A DNA stretch of 64,000 bases from Kitasatospora sp. MAA19 (GCF_029894125.1 NZ_JARXYZ010000026.1:1-64000); one strand, 5' to 3'; shown: positions 8,852 to 17,986, numbered from the stretch's first letter. The notes: generated from the letters alone by a model not told the origin. Program-made: numbers and translations.

Positions 8852-9780
8852 CGGCGGCGTTCCCTTCCGTAGAGCCGGAACTGGAGGAGGGAGACCGCGG
8901 CGATGACCAGCACCACGACCCAGGCGATCGCGGCCGCGTAGCCGAAGTCGAGCTGCTGGAAGCCGACCTTGTACAGGTAGACCACCGGGGTGAGGGTCGC
9001 GTCGCCGGGGCCGCCGCGCGTCAGCACGTAGTTCTCGTCGAAGAGTTGGAGCGTGCCGATGGTGGAGGTGATGACGCAGAACAGCACCACCGGCCGCAGC
9101 TGCGGCAGGATCACACTGGTGTAGGTGCGCAGCGTGCCCGCGCCGTCGAGGGCGGCGGCCTCGTACTGGTCCCGGCCAATGGCGTGCAGGCCGGCGAGCA
9201 GGATGACGGCGTTGTAGCCGGTCCAGCGCCAGGTGACCGAGCCGATCAGGGAGATCCGGGCCCAGGTGGGCGAGTTCAGCCAGTCGACCGGGCCGGCGCC
9301 GAGCGCGTGCAGGAGCTGGTTGGCCAGGCCGCCGTCGGTGCGCAGCAGGACCTGGAAGACGACGGCGTAGGCGACCAGCGTGGTGACCGCGGGCAGGAAG
9401 AAGACCGCCCGCCAGCCGGCCCGGAACCGCAGCCAGGACTGGTTCAGCAGGACGGCCAGCACCAGCGCCAGCCCGATCATCACGGGCACCTGGACGGCCA
9501 GGATCATCGCGGTGTTGACCAGGGAGTGCAGGAAGGCCGGGTCGTCCAGCATCCGCCGGTACTGGTCCAGCCCGACCCAGACGGTGACGCCGTCGCGGCG
9601 GGCGGTGAAGCTCTGGTAGAGGCTGGCGCCGAGCGGATAGGCGAAGAAGAGGATGAAGAGCACGGCCGTGGGCCCGGCGAAGAGCCAGGCCGCGGAGCGC
9701 GGCAGCCGTCGTCGCCGGGTGCGCGCGGTCCGCACGGGTACGGCGGCCACCTCGGGGGCGGGGGCCTGGAGACTGGTCAT
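8848..9780 (-). CDS. Carbohydrate ABC transporter permease, MalF type
   Basis: A 310-residue CUT1 permease starting at ATG 9780. After a basic N-terminus (RTRRRRLPRSAAW) come six membrane segments; the EAA loop reads EAAALDGAGTLRTYTSVILPQLRP. It forms the heterodimeric membrane channel with the MalG-type protein whose start overlaps its stop. An 11-nt gap separates it from the binding-protein gene upstream, consistent with one transcript. Confidence 0.92.
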   Translation of the reverse strand: MTSLQAPAPEVAAVPVRTARTRRRRLPRSAAWLFAGPTAVLFILFFAYPLGASLYQSFTARRDGVTVWVGLDQYRRMLDDPAFLHSLVNTAMILAVQVPVMIGLALVLAVLLNQSWLRFRAGWRAVFFLPAVTTLVAYAVVFQVLLRTDGGLANQLLHALGAGPVDWLNSPTWARISLIGSVTWRWTGYNAVILLAGLHAIGRDQYEAAALDGAGTLRTYTSVILPQLRPVVLFCVITSTIGTLQLFDENYVLTRGGPGDATLTPVVYLYKVGFQQLDFGYAAAIAWVVVLVIAAVSLLQFRLYGRERRR

Positions 9781-9791
9781 GGCGCGTGTCC

Positions 9792-11198
9792 CTACGGGGC
9801 CGGCTGGCGACTGGTCGCGGTGGCGATCTGGCGGGCGGCGGAGCGCAGCACGGTGCCGGGATCGGCTCCGCCGTGCAGCACCTGGTTGACGGCGGTGTTG
9901 ACGATGTCGCCGGCCTTGGAGTCGTCGGCGGTGACCTCGACGGTGGGGATGGACCTGGCGAGGTCGGCGAACAGCCGCATGGCCGGCTGGTTCGCGTAGT
10001 AGGCGTCGGGCTGCTGGAAGTACGGGTGGTCCAGCGCCGGGAGGTAGGCGGGGAAGAGTCCCTCGTGCTCCATCATCGAGGCCTGGTTGGCCTTGTCGGC
10101 GAGCAGGGCGGAGATGAACGCCCAGGCCAGTTCCGGGTTCTTGCTCTGTGCGGTGACGGAGAGGGTGGAGCCGCCGTTGTTGGAGGTGCGACAGCCGCCG
10201 GGGGTGAACGCGGGCAGCGGCACGACGCCGAACTTGCCGGTCAGGTCGGCCATCTCGCTGGTGAGGGTGCCGTCCCACCAGGCGGCGGTGGGGGTGGTGG
10301 CGACCTTGCCGTCGTGGGTGCCGGAGACCAGGCCGTCCCAGCCGTCCTCGAAGTCGACGAGGCCCCGGTCGACCAGCTGTTTCATCAGGGTGAGCGCCTG
10401 CTCGGCGGCGGGTGAGGCGACGGCGACCTTGCCGTCCACGAACCAGCCCTGGCCCTGCTGTTGGAGCAGCAGGGAGAACGTGCTGTCCTGCTTGGTGTCC
10501 ATGATGAGCAGCTTCTTGCCGGTGCGGGCCTTGAGGGTGGTCCCGGCGGCGAGGTAGTCGTCCCAGGTGGCGAGGCCGGCCGGATCGACGCCGGCCTGCT
10601 GGAAGTGGTCGCGGCGGTAGAAGAGGGCGCAGGGGCCGCTGTCCCAGGGCAGTGCGAAGACCCGGCCGGCCGCGTTGGTGACGGTGCGCCAGGCCGCCTG
10701 CGCGAAGTCCGGGGCGAGGCCGGCGGCCCGGCCGGTCAGGTCGACCAGCGCGTTGGGGAAGTTGCCGATGTAGGTGGGCAGTCGGTGGCCCTCGACGGTC
10801 AGCACGTCCGGCAGCCCGCTGCCGGCACTGAGTCCGACGGTGATCTTGTCGTAGGCGTTGTCGTAGCCGATGTCGACGACGTCGATGGTGGTGCCGGGGT
10901 GGGCCTGTTCGAAGGCCTTGCCGAGCCGCTGCATGGCCTTGGCGGCCACGTCCCAGGACCAGACGGTGATCTTCCCGGCGAGTTTGCCGCCGGAGCCGGC
11001 GTCCAGCCGCTTGGCGTCCGGGGTCCCGGCGCCGCCGGTGGCGCAGCCCGCCGCCCCGGCCAGCAGCAGCGCGCCGCCGGCCAGCCCGGCGCCGAGGACA
11101 CGGCGGCGGGAGGGGCCCGAGCCGGGCCCGCACCGTCCACCGCCGGGGCCGTCAACGTGTCTGCGACGACTGCCGGTTGAGATCGTTCCTCCCGACAT
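9792..11198 (-). CDS. Sugar ABC transporter lipoprotein (substrate-binding)
   Basis: A 468-residue extracellular solute-binding protein of the CUT1/MalE class. AGGAGG lies a few bases before ATG 11198 and fixes the start. The N-terminal SRRRVLGAGLAGG looks like a twin-arginine signal, leading to a lipobox-like AAGC with C52 as the acylated cysteine. The mature part contains ITVWSWD, the PALPWDSGP hinge region and WAFISALLADKANQ, typical of type 1 oligosaccharide-binding proteins. It is the first gene of the operon with two permeases and two glycosidases, so the ligand is likely an oligosaccharide with galactose. Confidence 0.9.
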   Translation of the reverse strand: MSGGTISTGSRRRHVDGPGGGRCGPGSGPSRRRVLGAGLAGGALLLAGAAGCATGGAGTPDAKRLDAGSGGKLAGKITVWSWDVAAKAMQRLGKAFEQAHPGTTIDVVDIGYDNAYDKITVGLSAGSGLPDVLTVEGHRLPTYIGNFPNALVDLTGRAAGLAPDFAQAAWRTVTNAAGRVFALPWDSGPCALFYRRDHFQQAGVDPAGLATWDDYLAAGTTLKARTGKKLLIMDTKQDSTFSLLLQQQGQGWFVDGKVAVASPAAEQALTLMKQLVDRGLVDFEDGWDGLVSGTHDGKVATTPTAAWWDGTLTSEMADLTGKFGVVPLPAFTPGGCRTSNNGGSTLSVTAQSKNPELAWAFISALLADKANQASMMEHEGLFPAYLPALDHPYFQQPDAYYANQPAMRLFADLARSIPTVEVTADDSKAGDIVNTAVNQVLHGGADPGTVLRSAARQIATATSRQPAP

Positions 11199-11294
11199 CT
11201 TGCCTCCTGAAGAGTGAATGCCGAATGCTGTATACAGAACTCAGCACACACAGTGCCGTCAAGGCCTGTGACCGAAATCGCGGAAGGTGCCAGG
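11199..11294. promoter_or_regulatory. Divergent promoter with CTGTATACAG operator candidate
   Basis: This 96-nt gap separates the sugar operon (minus) from the gcvP-like operon (plus). It holds a perfect 10-bp palindrome, CTGTATACAG at 11228-11237, in a short AT-richer patch. TGTATACA-type cores are typical operators of FCD-domain GntR regulators, and such a regulator is the last gene of the plus-strand operon (16273-16926). A divergent operon regulated by its own GntR protein is inferred, not shown. The ribosome site GGAAGG for the first plus-strand gene is at 11282-11287. Confidence 0.5.
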
Positions 11295-12653
11295 ATGACC
11301 GCACGCGTTCCCCGAACCCACCCGTACATCCCCAACTCCGCCCCCGACGTCAAGACCGCGATGCTGGCGGCGATCGGCGCGCGGACCGTCGAGGAGTTCT
11401 ACGCCGACATCCCCGCCGCGCTGCGGCTGGACCGCCCGCTGCGGCTGCCCGAGCCGCTCGGCTCCGAGGCCCGACTGGTCGCCCACATGGAGGAGTTGCT
11501 CTCCCGCAACGCCGCCGTCCCGCCCGGCCGCAGCTTCCTCGGCGCCGGGTGCTACCGCCACCACGTGCCCGCCGTGGTCGACGAGGTCGTCAACCGCAGC
11601 GAGTTCCTCACCGCCTACGCCGGCGAGCCGTACGAGGACCACGGCCGCTTCCAGGCGCTGTGGGAGTACCAGTCCCTGATGGCCGAGCTGCTGGCGGTCG
11701 AGGTCGTCAACGTGCCCACCTACGACGGCTTCCAGGCCGCCGCGACCGCACTGCGGATGGCCGGCCGGGCGACCGGGCGGCGCCGGCTGGTCCTCGTCGG
11801 CGAGCTCGACCCCGACAAGCTGTCCCGGATCCGCGACTACGTGCACGGGATCCACGACCTCGTGCACGTCCCCGCCGAGCCCGAGGCCGTCCACGCCGCC
11901 CTCGCCACCGGCGACACCGCCGCCGTCTTCGCCGAGCTGACCGACCACCGCGGCCGGGTCGACCCCGAGCTGCCGCAGTACGTCGAACTCGCCCACCGGG
12001 CGGGCGCGCTGGCCGTCGTCGGCGCCAACCCGCTGAGCCTCGGCGTGCTCGCCCCGCCCGCCTCCTTCGGCGCCGACCTCACCTGCGGCGACCTCCAGCC
12101 GCTCGGCATCCACCCCAGCTTCGGCGGCGGCAACGCGGGCTTCATCGCCAGCCAGGACGACGAACGCCTGGTCGCCGAGTACCCGAGCCGCCTCTTCGGC
12201 CTCGTCCCCACCGACGTGCCGGGCGAGTACGGCTTCGGCGACGTCGCCTACGAGCGCACCTCCTTCGCGCTGCGCGAGGAGGGCAAGGAGTGGGTCGGCA
12301 CCGCCGCCGCCCTGCACGGCATCGCCGCCGGGGTCTACCTCGCGCTGATGGGGCCGCACGGCATGCGCGAGATCGGCGAGACGATCCTCGCCCACACCGC
12401 CTACGCCCGCCGGCGCCTCGCCGAGGTCCCCGGCGTGGAGGCGGGCGACCCCGAGGCCGTGCACTTCGCCGACTTCACCCTCCGCTACACCGGCGAGCGC
12501 ACCGCCGCCGAGATCGCCGCCGCCCTGCTCGACCGCGGCTTCCACGCCGGCGCCCCGGCCGGGGAGCGCGAGGGCCGCTACTGCGTCACCGAGCTCCACA
12601 CCCAGGCCGACATCGACCGCCTCGCCGCCGCCCTTGAGGAGATCGTCAAGTGA
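11295..12653 (+). CDS. Glycine dehydrogenase (decarboxylating) subunit 1-like
   Basis: A 452-residue homologue of GcvPA, the N-terminal half of split P-protein. Recognisable blocks are HPYIPNSAPDVKTAML, FLGAGCYRHHVPAVV, LWEYQSLMAELLAVEVVNVPTYDG and GNAGFIASQ. The start ATG 11295 follows GGAAGG by 7 nt. It ends in a 4-nt overlap with the subunit 2 gene. P-protein decarboxylates glycine with PLP and passes the aminomethyl group to lipoylated H protein, but no gcvT, gcvH or lpd is nearby. Together with divergence of subunit 2, this raises the possibility that the pair acts on glycine or another small amino acid in a different pathway. Confidence 0.82.
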   Translation: MTARVPRTHPYIPNSAPDVKTAMLAAIGARTVEEFYADIPAALRLDRPLRLPEPLGSEARLVAHMEELLSRNAAVPPGRSFLGAGCYRHHVPAVVDEVVNRSEFLTAYAGEPYEDHGRFQALWEYQSLMAELLAVEVVNVPTYDGFQAAATALRMAGRATGRRRLVLVGELDPDKLSRIRDYVHGIHDLVHVPAEPEAVHAALATGDTAAVFAELTDHRGRVDPELPQYVELAHRAGALAVVGANPLSLGVLAPPASFGADLTCGDLQPLGIHPSFGGGNAGFIASQDDERLVAEYPSRLFGLVPTDVPGEYGFGDVAYERTSFALREEGKEWVGTAAALHGIAAGVYLALMGPHGMREIGETILAHTAYARRRLAEVPGVEAGDPEAVHFADFTLRYTGERTAAEIAAALLDRGFHAGAPAGEREGRYCVTELHTQADIDRLAAALEEIVK

Positions 12654-14296
12654 CGGACCATCACCCGATCGCCGGCCGTCAGCCGATCGCCGGCGAGCCC
12701 GAGACCACCGACCGGCCCGGGACGACCGACCCGCGGATCGCGCCGAAGCCCGCCCTGCGCCGCTTCCACCAGGCCCGCTGGGACGAGAAGCTGATCTTCG
12801 AACTGGGCGCGCCCGGCGAGCGCGGAATCCTGCCCCCGACGCCCGAACCCGCCGTGACCGCCGCCGTCGGCAGCCCCGCCGACCGCCTGCCCGCCGCACT
12901 GCGCCGCGGCACCCCGCCCGCGCTGCCCGAACTCGGCCAGCAGCAGGTGCTCCGCCACTACCTGCGGCTCTCCCAGGAGAACCTCGGCGCCGACCTCAAC
13001 ATCGACGTCGGCCAGGGCACCTGCACCATGAAGTACAGCCCCAAGGTCAACGACTCCTTCGTCCGCGACCCGCGGATCGCCGCCCTGCACCCGGCCCAGG
13101 ACGCCACGACCGTCCAGGGCGTGCTCGAACTCGTCCACCGGCTGGAGCAGTTGCTCAAAGAGGTGTCCGGCATGGACCGGGTCTCGCTGCAGCCCGGCGC
13201 CGGATCCGCCGCGATCTGGACCAACGTCTCCGTCATCCGCGCCCACTTCGCCGCCCGCGGCGAACCGGAGCAGCGCGACGAGGTCATCACCACCGCCTTC
13301 TCGCACCCCTCCAACGCCGCCTGCGCCAAGACCGCCGGGTTCAAGGTGATCACGCTCCACCCGGACGCGGACGGCTACCCCGACATCGAGGCGCTGCGCG
13401 CCGCCGTCGGCCCCCGCACCGCCGCGCTGCTCATCACCAACCCCGAGGACACCGGGATCTACAACCCCCGGATCGCCGAGTTCGTCCGCATCGTCCACGC
13501 GGCCGGCGGTCTGTGCGCCTACGACCAGGCCAACGCCAACGGCGTGCTCGGCATCACCCGGGCCCGCGAGGCCGGCTTCGACCTGTGCCACTTCAACCTG
13601 CACAAGACCTTCTCCACCCCGCACGCCTGTGGCGGCCCGGCCGCCGGCGCCTGCGGCGTCACCGCCGAGCTCGCGCCCTACCTGCCGCGCCCCACCGTCG
13701 AGTTCGACGGCGAGCGGTACGTCCTCGACCACGACCGGCCGGAGTCCATCGGCAAGATCCGCCCGTACCTGGGCGTCGTCCCGAACCTGGTCCGCGCCTA
13801 CGCCTGGATCATGTCCCTGGGCGCCGAGGGGCTACGCGAAGCGGCCGAGATCGCGGTGCTCAACAACAACTACCTGATGCACCGGGTCCAACGGATCCGC
13901 GGCGTCAGCGTCCCCTACGCCGAGGGGCGGCCGCGGGTCGAACAGGTCCGCTACAGCTGGCGCCAACTCGCCGAGGACACCGGCCTGCACAGCGAGGACC
14001 TCGGCTACCGCGCCGCCGACTTCGGCACCCACTACTGGACCAGTCACCACCCCTACGTCGTCCCCGAGCCGATGACGCTGGAGCCGACCGAGTCCTACTC
14101 CCGCGCCGACCTGGACGAGTACGCCGCGATCCTCGCCGAGGTCGCCCGCGAGGCCTACGAGGAGCCGGAGACCGTCCGCACGGCCCCGCACAACTCCACC
14201 GTGCACCGCATCCGGCCCGAGCCGCTGGACGACCCGAAGGTGTGGTCCGTCAGCTGGCGCTCCTACCGCCGCAAGGTCCTCGGCGAGCAGCCGTGA
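12650..14296 (+). CDS. Glycine dehydrogenase subunit 2-like, divergent PLP enzyme
   Basis: A 548-residue GcvPB homologue starting at GTG 12650 (GTGA overlap with subunit 1). The PLP lysine is K319 in FNLHKTFSTPH and the pyridine-contacting aspartate is D292 (AYDQAN). The motif after the lysine normally reads HGGGGPG in P-proteins; here it is HACGGPAAG. YDGANLN is replaced by YDQANAN, and the usual C-terminal YSREVAVFP-like ending is replaced by SWRSYRRKVLGEQ. The N-terminal LIFELGAPGERG resembles normal GcvPB. These changes near the active site suggest altered partner or substrate. It is coupled to the AcoX-like gene by another 4-nt overlap. Confidence 0.82.
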   Translation: MTDHHPIAGRQPIAGEPETTDRPGTTDPRIAPKPALRRFHQARWDEKLIFELGAPGERGILPPTPEPAVTAAVGSPADRLPAALRRGTPPALPELGQQQVLRHYLRLSQENLGADLNIDVGQGTCTMKYSPKVNDSFVRDPRIAALHPAQDATTVQGVLELVHRLEQLLKEVSGMDRVSLQPGAGSAAIWTNVSVIRAHFAARGEPEQRDEVITTAFSHPSNAACAKTAGFKVITLHPDADGYPDIEALRAAVGPRTAALLITNPEDTGIYNPRIAEFVRIVHAAGGLCAYDQANANGVLGITRAREAGFDLCHFNLHKTFSTPHACGGPAAGACGVTAELAPYLPRPTVEFDGERYVLDHDRPESIGKIRPYLGVVPNLVRAYAWIMSLGAEGLREAAEIAVLNNNYLMHRVQRIRGVSVPYAEGRPRVEQVRYSWRQLAEDTGLHSEDLGYRAADFGTHYWTSHHPYVVPEPMTLEPTESYSRADLDEYAAILAEVAREAYEEPETVRTAPHNSTVHRIRPEPLDDPKVWSVSWRSYRRKVLGEQP

Positions 14297-15435
14297 CGAC
14301 CGGGATCCGGATCGGGCTCGTGGTCAACCCGGTCGCCGGCCTCGGCGGCCGGGTCGGCCTCAAGGGCAGCGACGGCGCCGAGGTCCAGCGGCGGGCCCGC
14401 ACCCTCGGCGCCCGACCCGCCGCGACCCTGCGGGCAGAAGTGACACTACGTCAGTTGAACGTGCTGGCACGGTCACTGACCCTGCTCACCGCGGCCGGGC
14501 CGATGGGCGCGGACGCGGCGCAGGCGGCCGGCCTGCACGCGACGGTGGTCCACCGGCCCGCCGGCCCGGACACCACGGCCGCGGACACCCGCGCGGCCGT
14601 CCGCGCCCTCGTCGCGGTCGGCACGGACCTGCTCCTGTTCTGCGGCGGCGACGGCACGGCCCGCGACGTCCTCGCCGCTCTGGGGCCGGGGCCCGGCCCG
14701 CCCGTCCTCGGCATCCCGGCCGGAGTCAAGATGCACTCCGCCGTCTTCGCCGTCCATCCCCGTGCCGCCGCCGAGGTGGCCGCCGCCTGGGCCGGCGGCG
14801 AGGGCGTCCGGCTGGTGTCCGCCGAGGTCATGGACCGCGACGAGGCGGCGCTGCGGGACGGCCGGATCTCCGCCCGCCTCCACGGGTGGCTGACCGTCCC
14901 GGTCCTGCCCTCCCGGGTCCAGCAGCGCAAGACCGGCAGCTCCGCCACCGACCCCGAGGCGCTGGGCGGCATCGCCGCCGAGGTCGCCGAACGGGTCGGC
15001 CCCGGCGGGCTGCTCGCCCTCGGCCCCGGCGGCACCACCCAGGCCGTCGCCGCCGCCCTCGGCGCGGCCGACGCCTGCCCGGGCGGCGTCGACGTGCTGC
15101 GCCTCGAACCCGGCGGCACCGCCCGGATCGTGGTCCGCGACGCGCGGGCGGACCAGTTGCTGGCACTGCCCGCCGCCCCGTGGATCGCGCTGTCGCCGAT
15201 CGGCGGCCAGGGCTTCCTGCTCGGCCGCGGAAACCAGCAGATCACCCCCGAGTTGCTGCGCACCGCGGGCCCCGAGCGGCTGCTCGTCCTCGCCACCGAG
15301 GCGAAGCTCGCCGCCCTCGCCGGCCGTCCGCTCCTGCTGGACACCGGCGATCCCGCGCTGGACCACGCCCTGTCCGGGCACGTCCGGGTGATCACCGGCC
15401 GCCGCTCCAGCGCCGTCTACCGCCTCACCGGCTGA
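14293..15435 (+). CDS. AcoX-type ATP-NAD kinase-like protein
   Basis: A 380-residue protein starting at GTG 14293. It has the NAD-kinase/diacylglycerol-kinase fold: IGLVVNPVAGLGGRVGLKG at the N-terminus, then the catalytic FCGGDGTARDVLAAL (GGDGT at residues 118-122) and PVLGIPAGVKMHSAVFA. A later ALGPGGTTQAV and PIGGQGFLLGRGNQQ match the AcoX/PIRSF016907-type C-terminal domain. These proteins are annotated as ATP-NAD kinases from acetoin operons, but their true substrate is unproven. Here it is translationally coupled to the gcvP-like pair, so phosphorylation of a pathway intermediate is as plausible as NADP formation. Confidence 0.8.
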   Translation: MTTGIRIGLVVNPVAGLGGRVGLKGSDGAEVQRRARTLGARPAATLRAEVTLRQLNVLARSLTLLTAAGPMGADAAQAAGLHATVVHRPAGPDTTAADTRAAVRALVAVGTDLLLFCGGDGTARDVLAALGPGPGPPVLGIPAGVKMHSAVFAVHPRAAAEVAAAWAGGEGVRLVSAEVMDRDEAALRDGRISARLHGWLTVPVLPSRVQQRKTGSSATDPEALGGIAAEVAERVGPGGLLALGPGGTTQAVAAALGAADACPGGVDVLRLEPGGTARIVVRDARADQLLALPAAPWIALSPIGGQGFLLGRGNQQITPELLRTAGPERLLVLATEAKLAALAGRPLLLDTGDPALDHALSGHVRVITGRRSSAVYRLTG

Positions 15436-15484
15436 CCCCATCCCCGCCCCTGCCGCACCCCCTGCCCCGAAGAGGAGCCCCCCA

Positions 15485-16225
15485 GTGATCGACCTCCACG
15501 GCAAGCGCGCCATCGTCACCGGCGCCGCCTCCGGCATCGGCCGGGCCACCGCCGCCCTGCTGGCCGAACTCGGCGCGGCCGTCGTCCTCGCCGACCGCGA
15601 CACCGACCGCGGCGAGCAGGCCGCCAAGGAGACCGGCGGCGCCTTCGTACGCTGCGACGTCTCCCAACGAGCGGACTGCGAGCGGGTCGTGCGCACCGCC
15701 GTCGACCTGCACGGCGGCGTCGACGTGCTGTTCAACAACGCCGGGATCATCCGCCGGTCCACCGTCTGCGACATCCGCGACGACGACTGGGACCTGGTGA
15801 TGGCCGTCAACGTCCGCTCCATCATGCTGCTCAGCGGCCTGGTCGTGCCGCTGATGGCCGCGAACGGCGGCGGCAGCATCGTCAACACCGGCTCCGGCTG
15901 GGGCATCCGGGGCGGCGGCCGGGCCGTCTCCTACTGCGCGTCCAAGGGCGCCGTCGTCAACATGACCCGGGCCATGGCCATCGACCACGGGCCCGACAAC
16001 ATCCGCGTCAACTGCGTGTGCCCGGGCGACACCGGTATGCTCGCCGAGGAGGCCCGCCAACTCGGCGAGAGCCCCGACGCCTTCTACGCGGATGCCGCCG
16101 ACCGACCGCTCGGCCGCATCGGCCAGCCTCGGGACATCGCCCAGACCGTCGCCTTCCTCGCCAGTGACGCCGCCACGTTCGTCAGCGGCGCGATCATCGC
16201 CGTGGACGGCGCCGGGACCGCCTGA
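15485..16225 (+). CDS. SDR family oxidoreductase
   Basis: A 246-residue classical short-chain dehydrogenase. The cofactor loop is VTGAASGIGRATA, followed by an acidic residue at the end of the second strand (LADRDTD) that favours NAD over NADP. NNAG is present, and the active site shows S in NTGSGWG and Y-x-x-x-K in SYCASK. The GTG at 15485 follows GAGGAG by about 9 nt. It is separated by 49 nt from the AcoX-like gene and likely belongs to the same operon, oxidising or reducing an alcohol/carbonyl intermediate of that pathway. Confidence 0.88.
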   Translation: MIDLHGKRAIVTGAASGIGRATAALLAELGAAVVLADRDTDRGEQAAKETGGAFVRCDVSQRADCERVVRTAVDLHGGVDVLFNNAGIIRRSTVCDIRDDDWDLVMAVNVRSIMLLSGLVVPLMAANGGGSIVNTGSGWGIRGGGRAVSYCASKGAVVNMTRAMAIDHGPDNIRVNCVCPGDTGMLAEEARQLGESPDAFYADAADRPLGRIGQPRDIAQTVAFLASDAATFVSGAIIAVDGAGTA

Positions 16226-16272
16226 CCAACACCCGGCCGGTACGCTACGGACCGAGGAAGAAGGGAAGCCCG

Positions 16273-16926
16273 ATGGCGATCGAGCGGCGTCCGCTGCGCG
16301 AACAGGTGAAGGACGAACTCCTGGAGCGGCTGGGCCACGGCCGGTTCACCCCCGGCGAGTCGATCAACGAGGTCCACCTCGCGGAGGAACTGGGCGTCAG
16401 CCGCACCCCGTTGCGCGAGGCCCTGATCAGCCTGGAGCGCGAAGGCATCATCACCAGCGAGCGCGGCAAGGGCTTTCGCTTCGCGCCCACCGGAAGGCAG
16501 GAGTTCCTCGACCTCACGGCCATCCTGATCGCCCTGGAGTCCCTGGCGCTGCGGACCTCCGACCGGGAGCACCTGTCCGCCATCGCGCCCCGGCTGCTGG
16601 CGGAGGCCCGCGCCTTCTCCGCGCCGCAGGCTCCGCACGGCACCATAGAGCGCTACGACGACGCCTGGCACGCGCTGTTGCTCTCCGGCTGCGCCAACGC
16701 CCGGCTGCGCGAGCTGATCGACTCGCTCAAGCTGACCCTGCACCGCTACGAGCGGGTGGTCGTCGGCGACCACGCGATCCTCGAACGCGCCGCCGAGGAG
16801 CACGAGCGGATCGCCCAGTGCCTGCTCGACGGCGACATGGAGCAGGCGGTCGCCGCCCTGGAGGCCAACTGGACCAGCGGCATGGAACGGATCATGGAGC
16901 GCCTGCCCGCCGTCGGCACGCGCTGA
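16273..16926 (+). CDS. GntR family (FadR/FCD) transcriptional regulator
   Basis: A 217-residue regulator. The N-terminal winged helix (residues 5-75) contains RREQV-like PLREQVKDELLERL, SINEVHLAEELGVSRTPLREALISLEREGII and a wing ERGKGFRF. The C-terminal FCD all-helical domain keeps metal-ligand-type residues (RYDDAWHALLL and EEHERIAQCLLDGD). It is the last gene of the gcvP-like operon and is the best candidate to bind the palindrome at 11228-11237, responding to a small acid or intermediate of the pathway. Confidence 0.88.
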   Translation: MAIERRPLREQVKDELLERLGHGRFTPGESINEVHLAEELGVSRTPLREALISLEREGIITSERGKGFRFAPTGRQEFLDLTAILIALESLALRTSDREHLSAIAPRLLAEARAFSAPQAPHGTIERYDDAWHALLLSGCANARLRELIDSLKLTLHRYERVVVGDHAILERAAEEHERIAQCLLDGDMEQAVAALEANWTSGMERIMERLPAVGTR

Positions 16927-16947
16927 CGTCCGGCCGTCAGCCGTCCA

Positions 16948-16987
16948 CCACCGGCAGAGGTACGGCAGCCCGTGCTTCTGCCGGTGG
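16948..16987. terminator. Hairpin between convergent genes
   Basis: A perfect 11-bp stem, CCACCGGCAGA (16948-16958) with TCTGCCGGTGG (16977-16987), and an 18-nt loop. It lies 21 nt after the GntR stop and 63 nt beyond the MgtC-family stop on the other strand, so it could end both transcripts. No U-tract is present, as is common in streptomycetes. Confidence 0.65.
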
Positions 16988-17050
16988 AGCTTCCCGGCAC
17001 CCGGCCCCGTCGTACCGCTGTCGGCCGTAGGGCCGGTCCGCCCCGCGGCG

Positions 17051-17788
17051 TCACTCCTCGTCGGACCGGCCGCGGATGCAGGTGAGCACTCCGGCCACCG
17101 AGGCGATCTGCGCGGTGAGCCCGCCGGCGTCGCCCTGTCCCTGGACGGACAGGGCGACCTCGACGGGCTTCTCGGCGGCCTCGCCGGAGAGTTCCCCGGC
17201 CACGTCGGACAGCGTGCGCAGTTCGAGGACGGCGGAGCCCGCCCGGGTGCACTGGTCCAGCACCTCCCGCAGCACCTCCTGGCCGGGGCGGTAGATGATC
17301 CGGTACGAGACCGCGGCCCGGCGCAGCGCGGGCAGCCGGTTCAGCAACGGCCTTATCGCGTAGGACACGACGAAGTACGCCGCGACGGTCAGCGCCGCGA
17401 GCAGCGGCAGGCCCGCGGCCGCGGCGGCGCCCACGGCCGCCGTGAGCCAGATCGTGGCCGCCGTCGTCAGCCCCTGGACCCAGCCCCGGTGCACGAAGAT
17501 CACACCGGCGCCGATGAAGCCGAGCCCCGACACGATCTGCGCGGCCATCCGCGAGGGGTCCAGCTCGACCGTGCCCGTGTGCACGACGTCGGTGAAGCCG
17601 TACTTGCTCACCAGGGTGAACAGCGCCGCGCCGGCGCCGACGGTCGTGTAGGTCCGCAGCCCGGCGGCCTTGTGGCGGAGCTGCCGCTCGACTCCGATCA
17701 GGCCGGAGAGCAGGAAGGCGAGCAGGAACTCCAGGACCTGGACCCACCCCTGCCCGCTCGGCCCGCTCGCCCACTGAACCGGTGCCAT
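17051..17788 (-). CDS. MgtC/SapB family membrane protein
   Basis: A 245-residue protein with four to five N-terminal membrane segments and a soluble C-terminal ACT-like part. The family signature is clear: GLIGVERQLRHKAAGLRTYTTVGAGAALFTLVS and GLGFIGAGVIF...VQGLTTAATIWLTAAVG. Members are linked to growth under low magnesium and to modulation of membrane ATPase or nucleotide signalling. The gene stands alone. ATG 17788 is followed by a short hydrophilic segment; no strong ribosome site was seen. Confidence 0.9.
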   Translation of the reverse strand: MAPVQWASGPSGQGWVQVLEFLLAFLLSGLIGVERQLRHKAAGLRTYTTVGAGAALFTLVSKYGFTDVVHTGTVELDPSRMAAQIVSGLGFIGAGVIFVHRGWVQGLTTAATIWLTAAVGAAAAAGLPLLAALTVAAYFVVSYAIRPLLNRLPALRRAAVSYRIIYRPGQEVLREVLDQCTRAGSAVLELRTLSDVAGELSGEAAEKPVEVALSVQGQGDAGGLTAQIASVAGVLTCIRGRSDEE

Positions 17789-17986
17789 ACTCCTGACGCC
17801 CCCTTCCCACCGTGCTGTCGACGGTGCCGGCGGCCGTCCCCCGCCCGGGGCGTGGCGCCGTCGTGCCGCCGGCCCCGGGACGTGGTGGCGCGATGCCTGC
17901 CCATGCTAGCGACGCCGGGCGGATCGGCCCCCTCCCGGGAGTCCGCGGGGGTCGATTCCGCGTCAATCCCGGCATCGATCCCCGCG

